The notes: generated by a model not told the origin, from the letters alone. DNA of 64,000 nucleotides from Propionivibrio sp. (GCA_016705685.1 JADJLB010000001.1:1024422-1088421); one strand, 5' to 3'; shown: positions 35,862 through 45,316, counted from the stretch's first letter. Numbers and translations are program-made.

Positions 35862-37202
35862 TCAAGGGTGCCCAAGGCGCGGGAATCGGGCAATCACGCG
35901 CAGCCCTCCCAGACGGGCAGAGTGCGCAAGGCTCAAGGCGGCGCGGTGTCGGTCGGCAATGGATTTGACAATGGCCAGACCAAGCCCGCTCCCCATTTTC
36001 TGGGCATCGTTGATGCGGTAGAAGCGGTCAAGTACCCGTTCGCGATGTTCAACGTCAATCCCGGGTCCGCTGTCGTCGACCGTAAGTTCAACTGCCCCGT
36101 CCACGGTGCGGATCTCAAGATCGATCCGCCCGCCTGCTGGGCTGTACTTGATGGCGTTATCAAGCAGGTTACGCACGAGAATACGCAAGGCGTCCGGGTA
36201 GCCTTCAATTTCGACGTCGTCCGCATGGCTGATACCCATGTCGATTGAACCTTCCTTGGCCGCTGCCAGGGTGTCTTCAAATGCCAGCCGGCAAACGGCA
36301 GACAGCGAAACGTGTTCGGGGTTCGTGCCGGTGGCGGTGCTGGCCTGTTGCCGCGCCAGGATCAGTAGTTGCTCGACCAGGTGCGTCGCCCGGTCTATTC
36401 CCGACGACAACCTTGCGACGGCGAGCTCCCGCGTTTCGTTATCGGCGGCCCGCCGCAGACCTTGCACTTGCAGCTTGAGGGCCGTCAAGGGCGAACGAAG
36501 TTCGTGCGCCGCATCGGCGACAAAGTGCTGCTGGGTTTCAAAGGCTTCCTTGACTCGCTCCAACAGATGGTTCAGTTCGCGCACCAACGGTTGGATTTCT
36601 TCGGGCAAACCGGCTTCATTGACAGGCGAAAGCCCGCTGACCTGGCGCTCCGATACTTCGCGGCGCACGCGCGCAAGAGGCCGAAACGATCGATTCACTA
36701 CCCACAGAACCAGGAGCATCAAAATGGGTGCCATCAGCAAGATCGGGGCCGCCGTGCGCAGCGCCAGCTTTCCCGCGATCTCTCGGCGCACGGCCAAATC
36801 CTGGGCGATCTGAATGATTTGCGTTGCGGTCTGTACCGAGAATACCCGGAAAGTCGTGCCCCGCGCCTTGACGTTCGAGAAACCGAAAACAGCCAGTTGA
36901 GGCAAGGCCAGACTGTCATCGGGCTCAAAGACTTGCAGTCCGTCGGCCGTCCAGATCTGAATCAGGAAATCGCCATTATCTTCACCCTTCTTACGCTCGC
37001 GTGAATGACCTTGCGGCGTTACCGACAAACCGGGGCGCAATGCGATGGCGATCTGCTGCATGTGGTAATCGAAGATATCATCGGCCTCGCTCAAAGCCGA
37101 GCGGTAGGACACATAGAACTCGGCGCACGCGACCAGGACGACAGCGCCCAGCAACAGCCACAGAAGGCGTTTGCTGAGCGAATGGGGCTTGTCCGGCAAC
37201 AT
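35862..37202 (-). CDS. qseC: Sensor histidine kinase, QseC-like
   Basis: A 446-residue membrane kinase with helix 1 at about residues 11-30, a periplasmic sensor domain (31-150), helix 2 at 152-170, a HAMP-like linker, and a DHp with His233 in 'ADAAHELRSPLTALK'. The ATPase domain has N box 'NLLDNAIKYSP', G1 'DSGPGID' and G2 'GSGLGLAIV'. The layout and partner match QseC/PmrB-type kinases. The ATG at 37202 is chosen over a TTG two codons upstream. qseB lies 43 nt upstream in the same direction. The signal sensed is unknown. Confidence 0.88.
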   Translation of the reverse strand: MLPDKPHSLSKRLLWLLLGAVVLVACAEFYVSYRSALSEADDIFDYHMQQIAIALRPGLSVTPQGHSRERKKGEDNGDFLIQIWTADGLQVFEPDDSLALPQLAVFGFSNVKARGTTFRVFSVQTATQIIQIAQDLAVRREIAGKLALRTAAPILLMAPILMLLVLWVVNRSFRPLARVRREVSERQVSGLSPVNEAGLPEEIQPLVRELNHLLERVKEAFETQQHFVADAAHELRSPLTALKLQVQGLRRAADNETRELAVARLSSGIDRATHLVEQLLILARQQASTATGTNPEHVSLSAVCRLAFEDTLAAAKEGSIDMGISHADDVEIEGYPDALRILVRNLLDNAIKYSPAGGRIDLEIRTVDGAVELTVDDSGPGIDVEHRERVLDRFYRINDAQKMGSGLGLAIVKSIADRHRAALSLAHSARLGGLRVIARFPRLGHP

Positions 37203-37245
37203 GGTCAAGCCTCTCGCACCTTGTTTTTCGAATGGCTACAGGGCG

Positions 37246-37905
37246 TCATGCCTTCGGCACCATGTATCCGACGCCGCGCACATTTTGAATGATGTCGGCG
37301 CCAAGTTTCTTGCGAAGCCCGTGGATGTACACTTCGACCGCGTTGCTGCTTATTTCGTTGCTCCAACCATAGAGCTTGTCTTCGAGCTGAGCTCGCGACA
37401 GCACCATGCCCGGGCGCGCAATGAGGGGCTCCAGCACGGCCCATTCTCTGGCGGAAAGGACGACCGGATGGCCGCCGGCGTTCACTTCGCGCGTCGCGGG
37501 ATTGATGCTGACGCCGCGATGCTCATACACCGGTTCCGCGCGCCCCGACGCCCTGCGCAGCAAAGCGCGGATACGCGCCAGCAGTTCGTCCAGGTCGTAA
37601 GGTTTCAGGACATAGTCATCCGCGCCAGCGTTCAGGCCTTCAATGCGCTGTGGAACCGAGTCGCGGGCGGTGGCGATCAGCACCGGAACCCGGTCGTGAC
37701 GTGCGCGCAGGCTCTTGAGGACGTCAAGACCATGCTTGCGCGGCAGACCCAGATCAAGCAGCACGAGATCGTAGGGACCGGTGAGTAACGCCGTGTCGGC
37801 CATCGCACCGTCCTTGACCCAGTCGACGGCGTACCCTTCGGCCCGGAGTAAATCCAGCACGGCTTCCCCGATCATGATGTCATCTTCAACGAGCAGTAAT
37901 CGCAT
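37246..37905 (-). CDS. qseB: Response regulator, QseB/OmpR family
   Basis: A 219-residue OmpR-type regulator. The receiver domain has the acidic pair 'VEDD', phospho-acceptor Asp51 ('DLVLLDLGLP') and Lys in 'VLKPYDLDEL'. The C-terminal winged helix (about residues 125-215) contains 'NAVEVYIHGLRKKLG' and 'RGVGYMV'. It lies 43 nt upstream of the kinase gene and 21 nt downstream of the frameshifted rhomboid gene, so the three may be one operon. Targets cannot be deduced here. Confidence 0.92.
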   Translation of the reverse strand: MRLLLVEDDIMIGEAVLDLLRAEGYAVDWVKDGAMADTALLTGPYDLVLLDLGLPRKHGLDVLKSLRARHDRVPVLIATARDSVPQRIEGLNAGADDYVLKPYDLDELLARIRALLRRASGRAEPVYEHRGVSINPATREVNAGGHPVVLSAREWAVLEPLIARPGMVLSRAQLEDKLYGWSNEISSNAVEVYIHGLRKKLGADIIQNVRGVGYMVPKA

Positions 37906-37926
37906 CGATCGACCCGCAAATAAATG

Positions 37927-38557
37927 TCAGCGTCTGGTCTTCCAGAAGCGCATCAGCAGAAAACCTCCGGCCAGGCCGCCCAGGTGCGCAAAATGCGCAA
38001 CGCCCGCCTGCGTTCCAGTCACGCCGAGCACCAGCTCCAATGCGCCGTACTACCGCGACAAAGACCGGAGCGCGCATCGGAATGGGAGGAAACAGCAGCA
38101 TGACCGTGCGTTGCGGAAAAACGGTCGCGTAGGCCAACAACAGGCCGAACACGGCCCCGGACGCGCCCACGGTCGGATAGTAAGCTCTGGTCAGGTGCAT
38201 GACCACGATTTGGGTGATTGCAGCGGACAGCGCGCATGCCAGGTAGTAGGTCAGAAAACGCTTTGCTCCCCAGACGCGCTCCAGATCGCTGCCGAACATA
38301 TAGACGCCGAACATGTTGAAAAGCAGATGCTGCAACCCGGCATGGATAAAGGCGTAGGTCAATACCTGCCATGGCAGGAATAGCGGGCCGATCGGCCACA
38401 GGGCGAAAAGCGACACGACGTTGTTGCCCAGCAAGGCCGTCGCTGCAAAGACCAGCACATTGATGACGATCAGCTTTTGCGTGATGGGTGGCATGGAAAA
38501 CATCGGCTGGGAGGGGTCGTTGAGAGCGGGTTGCTCAAGCTTCAATCGCTGTTGCAT
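37927..38557 (-). pseudogene. Rhomboid intramembrane serine protease with a one-base frameshift
   Basis: The N-terminal part reads as a GlpG-like rhomboid with six-helix topology: 'FIHAGLQHLLFNMFGVYMFG' and catalytic Ser in 'GASGAVFGLL'. After 'APVFVAV' the frame breaks at about 38050. Removing one base there restores 'YGALELVLGV...AHFAHLGGLAGGFLL', which holds the catalytic His, and ends with a stop at 37927. The restored protein would be 209 residues. Since both catalytic halves are well conserved, this is more likely a sequence error or very recent mutation than an old pseudogene. It lies directly upstream of qseB. Confidence 0.8.
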
Positions 38558-38880
38558 TCTACTGCAAGGAACTGCCGATATTCGGCGCGGGAATCAGGGT
38601 TCGGGATACAGCCCTTGATTCGTTTGCATACGAGCTCTCCTAATGCAGTCACATCACAATTTGATGCGCAACGCATGGAACGTTGTCCAAATCGCGTTGC
38701 GGCCAGCCACTTTATGCGCCACGACTTAGATGAGGCTTAATGCGCACAGCAAGAAACTCGCGATGCAGCGATGCCGTGCATTGCCCCTGAAGGCATGCGC
38801 CGCGTCGCGTGCTAACGGCCCGCCCTTTCGAGTAAAATCAAGCCCTTTTCAAAGCCAGCCTAAGTTTCAGAGGAAGCATC
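38558..38880. other. Divergent intergenic region between rhomboid and DAHP synthase genes
   Basis: A 323-nt gap without a convincing gene. It should contain the promoters of both divergent genes. GAGGAAGC lies just before the DAHP synthase ATG as its ribosome-binding site. No clear terminator, repeat or operator was seen. Confidence 0.5.
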
Positions 38881-39959
38881 ATGACGCTGCAAAGCAAGCC
38901 GAATACCGACGATGTGCGCATCAGGGAGATCAAGGAACTGATGCCGCCGACGCATGTGTTCCATGAGTGTCCGGTCGGGGTTAAAGCCGCGCAGACCACC
39001 TTTGGCGCGCGCCAGGCGATTCACCGCATCTTGCATGGCGCGGATGACCGCTTGCTGGTGGTGATCGGCCCGTGTTCGATACACGATGTCGATGTCGCCA
39101 TCGATTACGCCAGAAAGCTGCAGCATGAAATGCCGCGTTTCGAAAACGACTTGTTGATCGTGATGCGCGTGTACTTCGAGAAGCCGCGTACGACAGTGGG
39201 CTGGAAGGGGCTGATCAACGATCCGCGTCTCGACAACAGTTTTCGCATCAACGAAGGCGTGCGTCTGGCGCGTGGCTTGCTGCTTCAGATCAATGAAATG
39301 GGGCTGCCCTGCGCTACCGAGTTTCTCGATACGATCATGCCGCAATATACGGCGGATTTGATCTCGTGGGGGCCATCGGTGCGCGTACGACCGAGTCGCA
39401 GGTTCATCGCGAACTGGCCTCGGGCCTTTCGTGTCCAGTGGGGTTCAAGAACGGAACCGACGGCAATGTGCGGATCGCCATCGATGCCATTCGCGCTGCT
39501 CAGTCGCCGCACCATTTTTTATCGGTAACGAAAGCCGGTCATTCTGCAATCGTGTCGACGACGGGCAACGAGGATTGTCACGTCATCCTGCGCGGCGGCA
39601 AAGAACCAAACTATGATGCGGCGCATGTCGATGCGGCCGCCAAAGAGATCGCCAATGCCGCTCTGGCGGCACGTCTGATGATCGACTTCTCGCACGCCAA
39701 TTCGAGCAAGGAATACCGAAGGCAGATCGAAGTGGCCAAGGACGTCGTGGCGCAACTCGCGACGGGCGAGGGCCGCATTATGGGCGTGATGGTCGAGTCG
39801 CATCTTGTCGAAGGTCGGCAGAACCTGGTTCCGAACCGACCGCTCGAATATGGCAAGAGCATTACAGACGCCTGTATCGGCTGGGACGATTCAGTCGCCG
39901 TCCTGGAGATGCTGGCACAGGGCGTTCAGGCGCGCCGCCTGATCAAAGCCGATCAGTGA
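38881..39959 (+). pseudogene. aroG: 3-deoxy-7-phosphoheptulonate (DAHP) synthase with a one-base frameshift
   Basis: A class-I DAHP synthase, the first step of the shikimate pathway (PEP + erythrose 4-phosphate). The N-terminal part includes 'LLVVIGPCSIHD' and 'RVYFEKPRTTVGWKGLINDP'. The frame breaks after 'DLISWG' in a G5 run at 39368-39372; adding one G gives 'WGAIGARTTESQVHRELASGL' and continues to a normal end ('ESHLVEGRQN ... DACIGWDD') at 39959. The restored protein would be 359 residues, as expected. The homopolymer site suggests a sequencing indel. The name aroG versus aroF cannot be decided here. Confidence 0.88.
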
Positions 39960-40116
39960 TTTCACGTGCTCCCCTTTTCTTGGAAGCACTTCATTTGGTA
40001 CGGCCTGCTGTTGTTGTGGCGCATGGCCGGATCGCGCTTTCGATCGGATTCCTGTCCGGTTTCCACGCCGCGGATGCGGATCTTGTGAACGCTGGTTTGC
40101 CGAAACCGGATTAGCC

Positions 40117-40989
40117 ATGCGCGGAATTCTTCCCTATCTCAAGCTGATGCGCCCACACCAGTGGGTGAAAAGCGGCTTCGTCTTTGTCGGTCTGCTTTTT
40201 GGCCATGGCTGGCATGACGCCATGCTCGTTCACCGCGTGCTCATGGCCGCTGCCGCTTTTTCGCTGGCTGCGTCGGCGGTGTATATCTTCAACGATCTGG
40301 CAGATCGGGAACAGGATCGCGAACATCCGGAAAAGCGCCATCGACCGCTTGCGGCGGGTACCGTGGGCGTAATACAGGCACTGCTGCTGGCGGGCTTCTG
40401 CATGTTGTCGGCGCTGATGCTGGCCAATGACGCCTCGAAGACGGTGCTGCTTTTCGTGCTCGTCTATGCTCTGCTCAATTTGGCCTATTCGATGGGCCTG
40501 AAGCATATCGCCTTGCTCGATGTATTCATCATTTCGACGGGGTTCATGTTGCGCATTCTTGCGGGCACGCTGGGGGTCGGCATCGCACCGTCGCACTGGC
40601 TGTTGCTGTGCAGCTTGTTGCTCACTCTTTTCCTGGGCTTTGCCAAGCGGCGTGCCGAGCTGAACGCCTTGTCCGGCCGTGGTGGCCGTCACCGCCGGGT
40701 GCTGGACGATTACAGTCCGGTACTGCTCGACAAGTTGATCAGCATCTGTGCGGCGAGCGCCATCGTCAGCTACGGCCTGTACACGGTCAGCCCCGAGACC
40801 GTCGCCATGCATGGCACGACCAACCTGATTTACAGCGTGCCCTTCGTCATTTACGGAATATTCCGGTACCTATTCCTGTTGCATCGTCGATCCGGCGGCG
40901 GTGATCCGGCGGCCATGCTGCTACAGGATTATCATCTGCTGGGAACCTTTGCTGCATGGTTTATCACCATCGTGGCACTACTGGCCTAG
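40117..40989 (+). CDS. UbiA-family prenyltransferase (decaprenyl-phosphate phosphoribosyltransferase-like)
   Basis: A 290-residue membrane protein with about eight helices. The first Asp-rich motif is N59-D60-x2-D63-x3-D67 ('FNDLADREQDREHPEKRHRP'), and the second lies near 'AYSMGLKHIALLDVF'. The RPHQWVKSG start and 'EHPEKRHRP' are typical of the DPPR-synthase branch, which transfers ribose 5-phosphate to polyprenyl phosphate; other UbiA activities remain possible. No partner genes of that pathway are nearby. It converges with the 185-residue gene, leaving 13 nt. Confidence 0.82.
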   Translation: MRGILPYLKLMRPHQWVKSGFVFVGLLFGHGWHDAMLVHRVLMAAAAFSLAASAVYIFNDLADREQDREHPEKRHRPLAAGTVGVIQALLLAGFCMLSALMLANDASKTVLLFVLVYALLNLAYSMGLKHIALLDVFIISTGFMLRILAGTLGVGIAPSHWLLLCSLLLTLFLGFAKRRAELNALSGRGGRHRRVLDDYSPVLLDKLISICAASAIVSYGLYTVSPETVAMHGTTNLIYSVPFVIYGIFRYLFLLHRRSGGGDPAAMLLQDYHLLGTFAAWFITIVALLA

Positions 40990-41002
40990 TCTACCGGCCA
41001 GG

Positions 41003-41560
41003 TCAGAGGTCGTCGGCAATCCACGCTTCTTTCGGCAGATCGGGGATGCCCGGAATGATCACCAGACGGGTCATGGCCTGCGGGTTCATCAACCCGATAC
41101 CGCCTTGCGGCAGCCGGTAGGCCAGGCAGGGGTGTTCAAAGACGCCGGTAAGATTCTCAAGACATTCGGCCAGCGCGGTCTTGGGTTCGCCCTCAACGCA
41201 GGTGTGGATGACGTGACCGCCACGAAAGAAGAAGTCGATCTGCACCTTGAAAAACTCGCTTTCAAGCCCGCCCTCAAAAGGTTCGATTGCCTCGACCGTC
41301 GTCAGAGCGGTCAAGGTCAGCGACTGTCCGCGCGGAAGGTAGATTTCAAGGTCGTTGGCCGATTCCATCTCAACGCTGGCTATCGACGCGGTTGAAAAGA
41401 TCTCGGTCTGCGCCCCGGAGCCGATGACGAGCAGATTGCCCGTGAAAATCCGCGAGCTGCGTTTCAGGTTGAGAAGCAGATGACTGATCGATCCGACACT
41501 GTTCAGGACAAAGTGGCGCGTGGTGTTGGCAGTGGTGATAACCGAGACGTTGATTGACAT
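41003..41560 (-). CDS. Conserved-looking protein of unknown function in ATP-grasp/alpha-E cluster
   Basis: A 185-residue soluble protein with no signal peptide or membrane helix. It is rich in beta-strand patterns at the N-terminus (MSINVSVITTANTTRHFVLN) and ends 'IPDLPKEAWIADDL'. I do not recognise the family. It lies 44 nt downstream of the alpha-E gene in the same direction, and the ATP-grasp gene precedes that, so the three probably form one transcript. In published clusters of this type the third gene is often a transglutaminase-like protein or a protease; no Cys-His-Asp transglutaminase pattern is apparent here. Confidence 0.65.
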   Translation of the reverse strand: MSINVSVITTANTTRHFVLNSVGSISHLLLNLKRSSRIFTGNLLVIGSGAQTEIFSTASIASVEMESANDLEIYLPRGQSLTLTALTTVEAIEPFEGGLESEFFKVQIDFFFRGGHVIHTCVEGEPKTALAECLENLTGVFEHPCLAYRLPQGGIGLMNPQAMTRLVIIPGIPDLPKEAWIADDL

Positions 41561-41604
41561 GACGTCGCCCTCTCAACGAAAGACAGGGTTTGATAGTACA
41601 TCAT

Positions 41605-42543
41605 TCAGTTTGCCGGCACGAGGAAGTCACGGCCGATGCCATCGCCCAGATCGTAAATACGGTCCATGAAATCAGTCAGATACTCATGCAGACCTTTGCC
41701 GAGTATGTCGTCGATCCGGGCATAGTGCAACTGGGCGTGCAACATGCCGGCCCGCCGTCCGGTTTCCGCCGAGCTGCTGTTGGCGACCCGGTTGAGAACA
41801 CGCACGATGCCATCAACGCATGCATGCAGGGAACGTGGCATATCCACGCGCAGCATCAGCAATTCGGCAACGCGCGCCGGCGTGATCACGTCACGATAAA
41901 CCTTGCGGTAGACCTCAAAGGCGGACAGGGAGCGCAACAACGCGCCCCACTGGTAAAAGTCGGTCGTGCCTTCGTCGCCATTGGTGCGCAGCACGTGGTA
42001 TTTCACGTCAAGAATCCGCGCCGTGTTGTCGCTGCGCTCAAGCAAGCCACCCAGTCGAATGAAGTGCAGCGCGTCGTCCTGCAGCATGGTGCCGAAGGTG
42101 ACGCCACGCATGACGGCGGAACGCAACTTGACCCACTCAAAGAACTCGCCAACGCCGACGGATAGAATTTGTTCGAAGCTCTGCTCGCGCAGCTCGATCC
42201 ACGTGGCGTTGCAACTCTCCCACGTTTCTGCGGTCAGCGTGCCACGTACGGCGTGAGCGTTCTCGCGCGCAGCGCGCAGGCAACTGTAAATCGACGCTGG
42301 ATTGTCTGCATCCGAAACCATGAAACGCAACACGTTCTCGGCATTCGCCTCGTCGTAAGTCTTTGAGAAAGCGGTCTGCAGGCTGTTCAGTGCCAGGATG
42401 GCGCCCCAGTTCTGGTTTCCGGCAGCGACCGATTGCGGCACAAGCGACATCTGGTGTGTCACATCAAGCAGACGTGCTAGGTTTTCCGCACGCTCGGTGA
42501 AGCGTGCCATCCAGTAAAGATGATCGGCGGTGCGGCTAAGCAT
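41605..42543 (-). CDS. Alpha-E domain protein
   Basis: A 312-residue all-helical protein beginning 'MLSRTADHLYWMARFTERAENLARLLD', the defining start of the alpha-E family (COG2307). These proteins are encoded beside circularly permuted ATP-grasp enzymes and are thought to belong to a peptide- or amide-ligation system whose product is unknown. It starts 16 nt after the ATP-grasp stop. The ATG at 42543 is clear; the longer open frame upstream overlaps the ATP-grasp gene. Confidence 0.9.
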   Translation of the reverse strand: MLSRTADHLYWMARFTERAENLARLLDVTHQMSLVPQSVAAGNQNWGAILALNSLQTAFSKTYDEANAENVLRFMVSDADNPASIYSCLRAARENAHAVRGTLTAETWESCNATWIELREQSFEQILSVGVGEFFEWVKLRSAVMRGVTFGTMLQDDALHFIRLGGLLERSDNTARILDVKYHVLRTNGDEGTTDFYQWGALLRSLSAFEVYRKVYRDVITPARVAELLMLRVDMPRSLHACVDGIVRVLNRVANSSSAETGRRAGMLHAQLHYARIDDILGKGLHEYLTDFMDRIYDLGDGIGRDFLVPAN

Positions 42544-42559
42544 TCGGTTTCTCCCTGCC

Positions 42560-44000
42560 TCAGTTTTCCAGTACCCAGGTGTCCTTGGTTCCGCCGCCCT
42601 GCGACGAATTGACCACCAGCGAGCTTTCGCGCAACGCAACGCGCGTGAGCCCCCCGGGAACCATGTCGATGTTTTCGCCGGAGAGCACGAAGGGGCGCAG
42701 ATCGAGGTGGCGCGGGGCCACGTCGCCGCATTTCTCACCATCAACAAATGTCGGACAATTGGACAGTGCGAGTGTTGGCTGTGCAATGTACTTTTCCGGC
42801 TCGGCAATGATGCGGGCACGGAAATTCTCGATTTCGTTCCGGGTCGAGGCCGGGCCGACCAGCATGCCGTAAGCCGCCGGCGCCATGGACCTCCTTGACT
42901 ACCAGTTCGGGCAAGTGTTCGAGCGTGTATTTTAGGTCATCCGGTTTGCGCAACATGTAGGTCGGAACGTTGTTGAGCAACGATTCCTCGCCCAGATAGA
43001 AGCGCACCATCTCCGGCACATAGGGGTAGATCGATTTGTCGTCGGCGACGCCGGTGCCAATGGCATTGGCCAGGGTGACCTGTCCGGCACGGTAGGCCGA
43101 GAGCAGGCCGGGTACGCCAAGCATCGAGTCCTTGCGGAAGGCGAGCGGGTCGAGGAAATCGTCATCGAGCCGGCGGTAGATCACATCGACACGCTGCGGC
43201 CCTTGCGTCGTGCGCATGTACACGGTCTCGTCCCTGACGAACAGGTCGCGTCCTTCAACCAGTTCGATGCCCATCTGCTGGGCCAGGAAGGTATGCTCGA
43301 AATAGGCGCTGTTATATGCGCCGGGCGTCAGCAGAACGACAGTGGGGTTGAGCACGCCCGCTGGCGCGACGGTGCGCAGGTTCTCCAGAAGCATGTCCGG
43401 GTAGTGCTGGACCGGTGCGACCTTGTGCCGTGAAAACAGTTCGGGGAAAAGCCGCATCATCATCTTGCGGTCCTCGATCATGTACGACACACCGGAAGGA
43501 ACACGCAGGTTGTCTTCCAGTACGTAGAATTCACCGGCGCCGGCTCTGACCAGATCGATGCCAGCGATGTGCGCGTAGATGCCCGCCGGCACATCGATCC
43601 CCATCATCTCGGGACGGAACTGAGCGTTGTTCAACACCTGTTCGCGTGGAATGTGCCCCGCCTGCAGTATTTCCTGCTTATGGTAGATGTCATAAAGGAA
43701 GGCGTTGAGCGCCTTCACGCGCTGGCGCAGGCCGGCCTGCAGGACCAGCCACTCAGCGGCCGGGATGATGCGCGGAATGATATCGAACGGAATCAGCCGT
43801 TCCTTGCCCTGATCCTGAGAGGACTCATCGCCATAAACCGCGAAGGTAATCCCGACGCGATGGAACGCAATATCGGCTTCGGCGCGTTTGCGCGCGATGC
43901 GCTCGGCCGGAGTCGCCAACAGCCAGTCGGCATAAGCGCAATAATGCGGACGTACGATTCCCGATGCATCGTACATTTCATTGAAGAAATTATTGCTCAT
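42560..44000 (-). pseudogene. Circularly permuted ATP-grasp protein with a one-base frameshift
   Basis: The first part reads 'YDASGIVRPHYCAYADWL', 'VYGDESSQDQGKERLIPFD', 'QAGLRQRVKALNAFLYDIYH' and so on, the typical COG2308 ATP-grasp of the alpha-E clusters. The frame breaks at 'KEVHGAGG' (about 42871). Deleting one base restores 'YGMLVGPAS...[19 protein letters not shown]...[15 protein letters not shown]' to the stop at 42560. The restored length is 479 residues, normal for the family. Conserved sequence on both sides argues for a sequence error or a very young mutation. It would supply ATP-driven ligase activity for the cluster. Confidence 0.85.
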
Positions 44001-44056
44001 GATATTTGCCGTTGCTGTAGGTTTGAGGAGTCACGAGCAGAAAGCATGCCAAAACA

Positions 44057-44080
44057 AAACCCCCCAGAAATACGGGGTTT
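44057..44080 (-). terminator. Hairpin with U-run on the minus strand upstream of the ATP-grasp gene
   Basis: AAACCCC (44057-44063) pairs with GGGGTTT (44074-44080). Read on the minus strand the stem is followed by TTTGTTTT, a terminator-like arrangement 56 nt before the ATP-grasp start. It could be an attenuator in that gene's leader. Confidence 0.4.
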
Positions 44081-44664
44081 CCTGTGCGCTGACGGTAATC
44101 TACGCACCAGATTTGTGCAAACGCGCACCAATCGGGCAAACTCAGCTTCTTTCCGGGAAATCGTCACAACGGCCGTTTCCGGTGTGTTGTGGCGGCGGAA
44201 CGCCGGTTGCCCTGCACCCGCCAGGCAAGATGGCAAATGCATTTAAGGACGCTGGTCCTGGCATGGTCCGTCAGTTGGAGTCAGGTATTGGAAAGGCCGG
44301 AAAGACCAAGTACCCCGTCGGGATAAAATGGCGGCTGAGCCCCTGTCTGCCTCGTTTTCGGAGTCGTTGCGTTGTCATAACCGATTGCCGCGAATGGTTT
44401 ACTTCGAGGCGGCCAGCCCAGACCGGGCTCATGACATGGCGCTGAACGGCAATGGATATGCTGAAAACATATTCGGTTTCCTTGCGCCTGGCAAGCTCGA
44501 AAACCATGAATACCGCCTGATTCTACCCTTCGCTAGTAGGGGTAATTTTGCGCCGCTCAAGGCGGATGCGGGAATGTGGGCGCACGTTTATTTTTATGTT
44601 TCCACTTTATTCTTGTCACGGAATGTGCGTAGAATACGCCGCTCTAGGGAGACGATTCACTGTT

Positions 44665-44684
44665 CGCTCCACAATGCGTGGAGC
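44665..44684 (+). promoter_or_regulatory. Perfect hairpin in the leader of the oxidoreductase operon
   Basis: CGCTCCAC (44665-44672), loop AATGC, GTGGAGCG (44678-44684 plus adjoining base) forms a 7-8-bp stem about 38 nt before the first ATG of the operon. No U-run follows, so it is more likely an mRNA-stability or regulatory element than a terminator. Confidence 0.4.
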
Positions 44685-44722
44685 GCTGCGTACCTTCCGA
44701 AAACCCATGAAACGGAGAGAAT

Positions 44723-45316
44723 ATGTTTGAAGTGCGTATTCATGGCCGGGGCGGCCAAGGAGTGGTAACTGCAGCGGAGATGCTGTCGATTGCCGCGTTT
44801 GAGGAAGGGCGTCACGCTCAAGCTTTTCCGAGCTTTGGTTCCGAGAGAACCGGTGCGCCCGTCGTAGCCTTTTGTCGGATTGCCGACCAGGAAATCCGCT
44901 TGCGCGAACCCATTATGTATCCGGACGCGCTGATCATTCAGGATCCGACGCTGTTGTTTCAGGTCGATGTATTTTCCGGTCTGAAGAAAGACGGTTACAT
45001 TCTGATCAATACCAAGAGTACTTTTGACGAACTTGGTCTGAGTGATTACGTTCGCGATTGGCCGGCTGACCGGTTGTGCACCCTGGCGGCGACCGATCTG
45101 GGACTCAAGCATGTCGGGCGTCCGATGCCGAACGTTCCTCTGTTGGCGGGTTTTGCCGCGCTTTCCGGCATCACCAAGCTGGAATCGGTATGCAAGGCGA
45201 TTGGCGCCAAGTTTTCCGGCAAGGTGGCACAAGGCAACATCGCCGGTGCGACCGAAGCTTTCGAACTTGTCCGCGCCAGAATCGAGAGCGCACGTAAGGA
45301 GGCTGCCCATGCTTAA
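44723..45316 (+). CDS. 2-oxoacid:acceptor oxidoreductase, gamma subunit
   Basis: A 197-residue protein of the POR/KOR gamma family: 'EVRIHGRGGQGVVTAAEMLSIAAF' at the N-terminus and 'SFGSERTGAPVVAFCRI' shortly after are hallmarks. Gamma, alpha and beta subunits together decarboxylate a 2-oxoacid to its acyl-CoA. GGAGAG precedes the ATG. The alpha gene overlaps its end by 8 nt. The substrate (pyruvate, 2-oxoglutarate, phenylglyoxylate or similar) cannot be told from this subunit. Confidence 0.92.
   Translation: MFEVRIHGRGGQGVVTAAEMLSIAAFEEGRHAQAFPSFGSERTGAPVVAFCRIADQEIRLREPIMYPDALIIQDPTLLFQVDVFSGLKKDGYILINTKSTFDELGLSDYVRDWPADRLCTLAATDLGLKHVGRPMPNVPLLAGFAALSGITKLESVCKAIGAKFSGKVAQGNIAGATEAFELVRARIESARKEAAHA

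Larger units (their letters stand above)
44001..44722. other. 722-nt divergent intergenic region
   Basis: This gap separates the ATP-grasp cluster (minus) from the oxidoreductase operon (plus). It holds two notable hairpins (44057-44080 and 44665-44684). A plus-strand frame at 43981-44445 exists but has no family features, so I do not call it. The ~70 nt before 44640 are rich in T/A (TTTATTTTTATG), as expected for a promoter, but no clear hexamer pair was settled. Confidence 0.5.

Noticed and set aside
43981-44445. A 154-codon + frame beginning MKKLLLMIFAVAVG, resembling a signal peptide
   Set aside because: Its start overlaps the ATP-grasp gene's start antisense, the remainder has no family features and no convincing ribosome-binding site precedes it.
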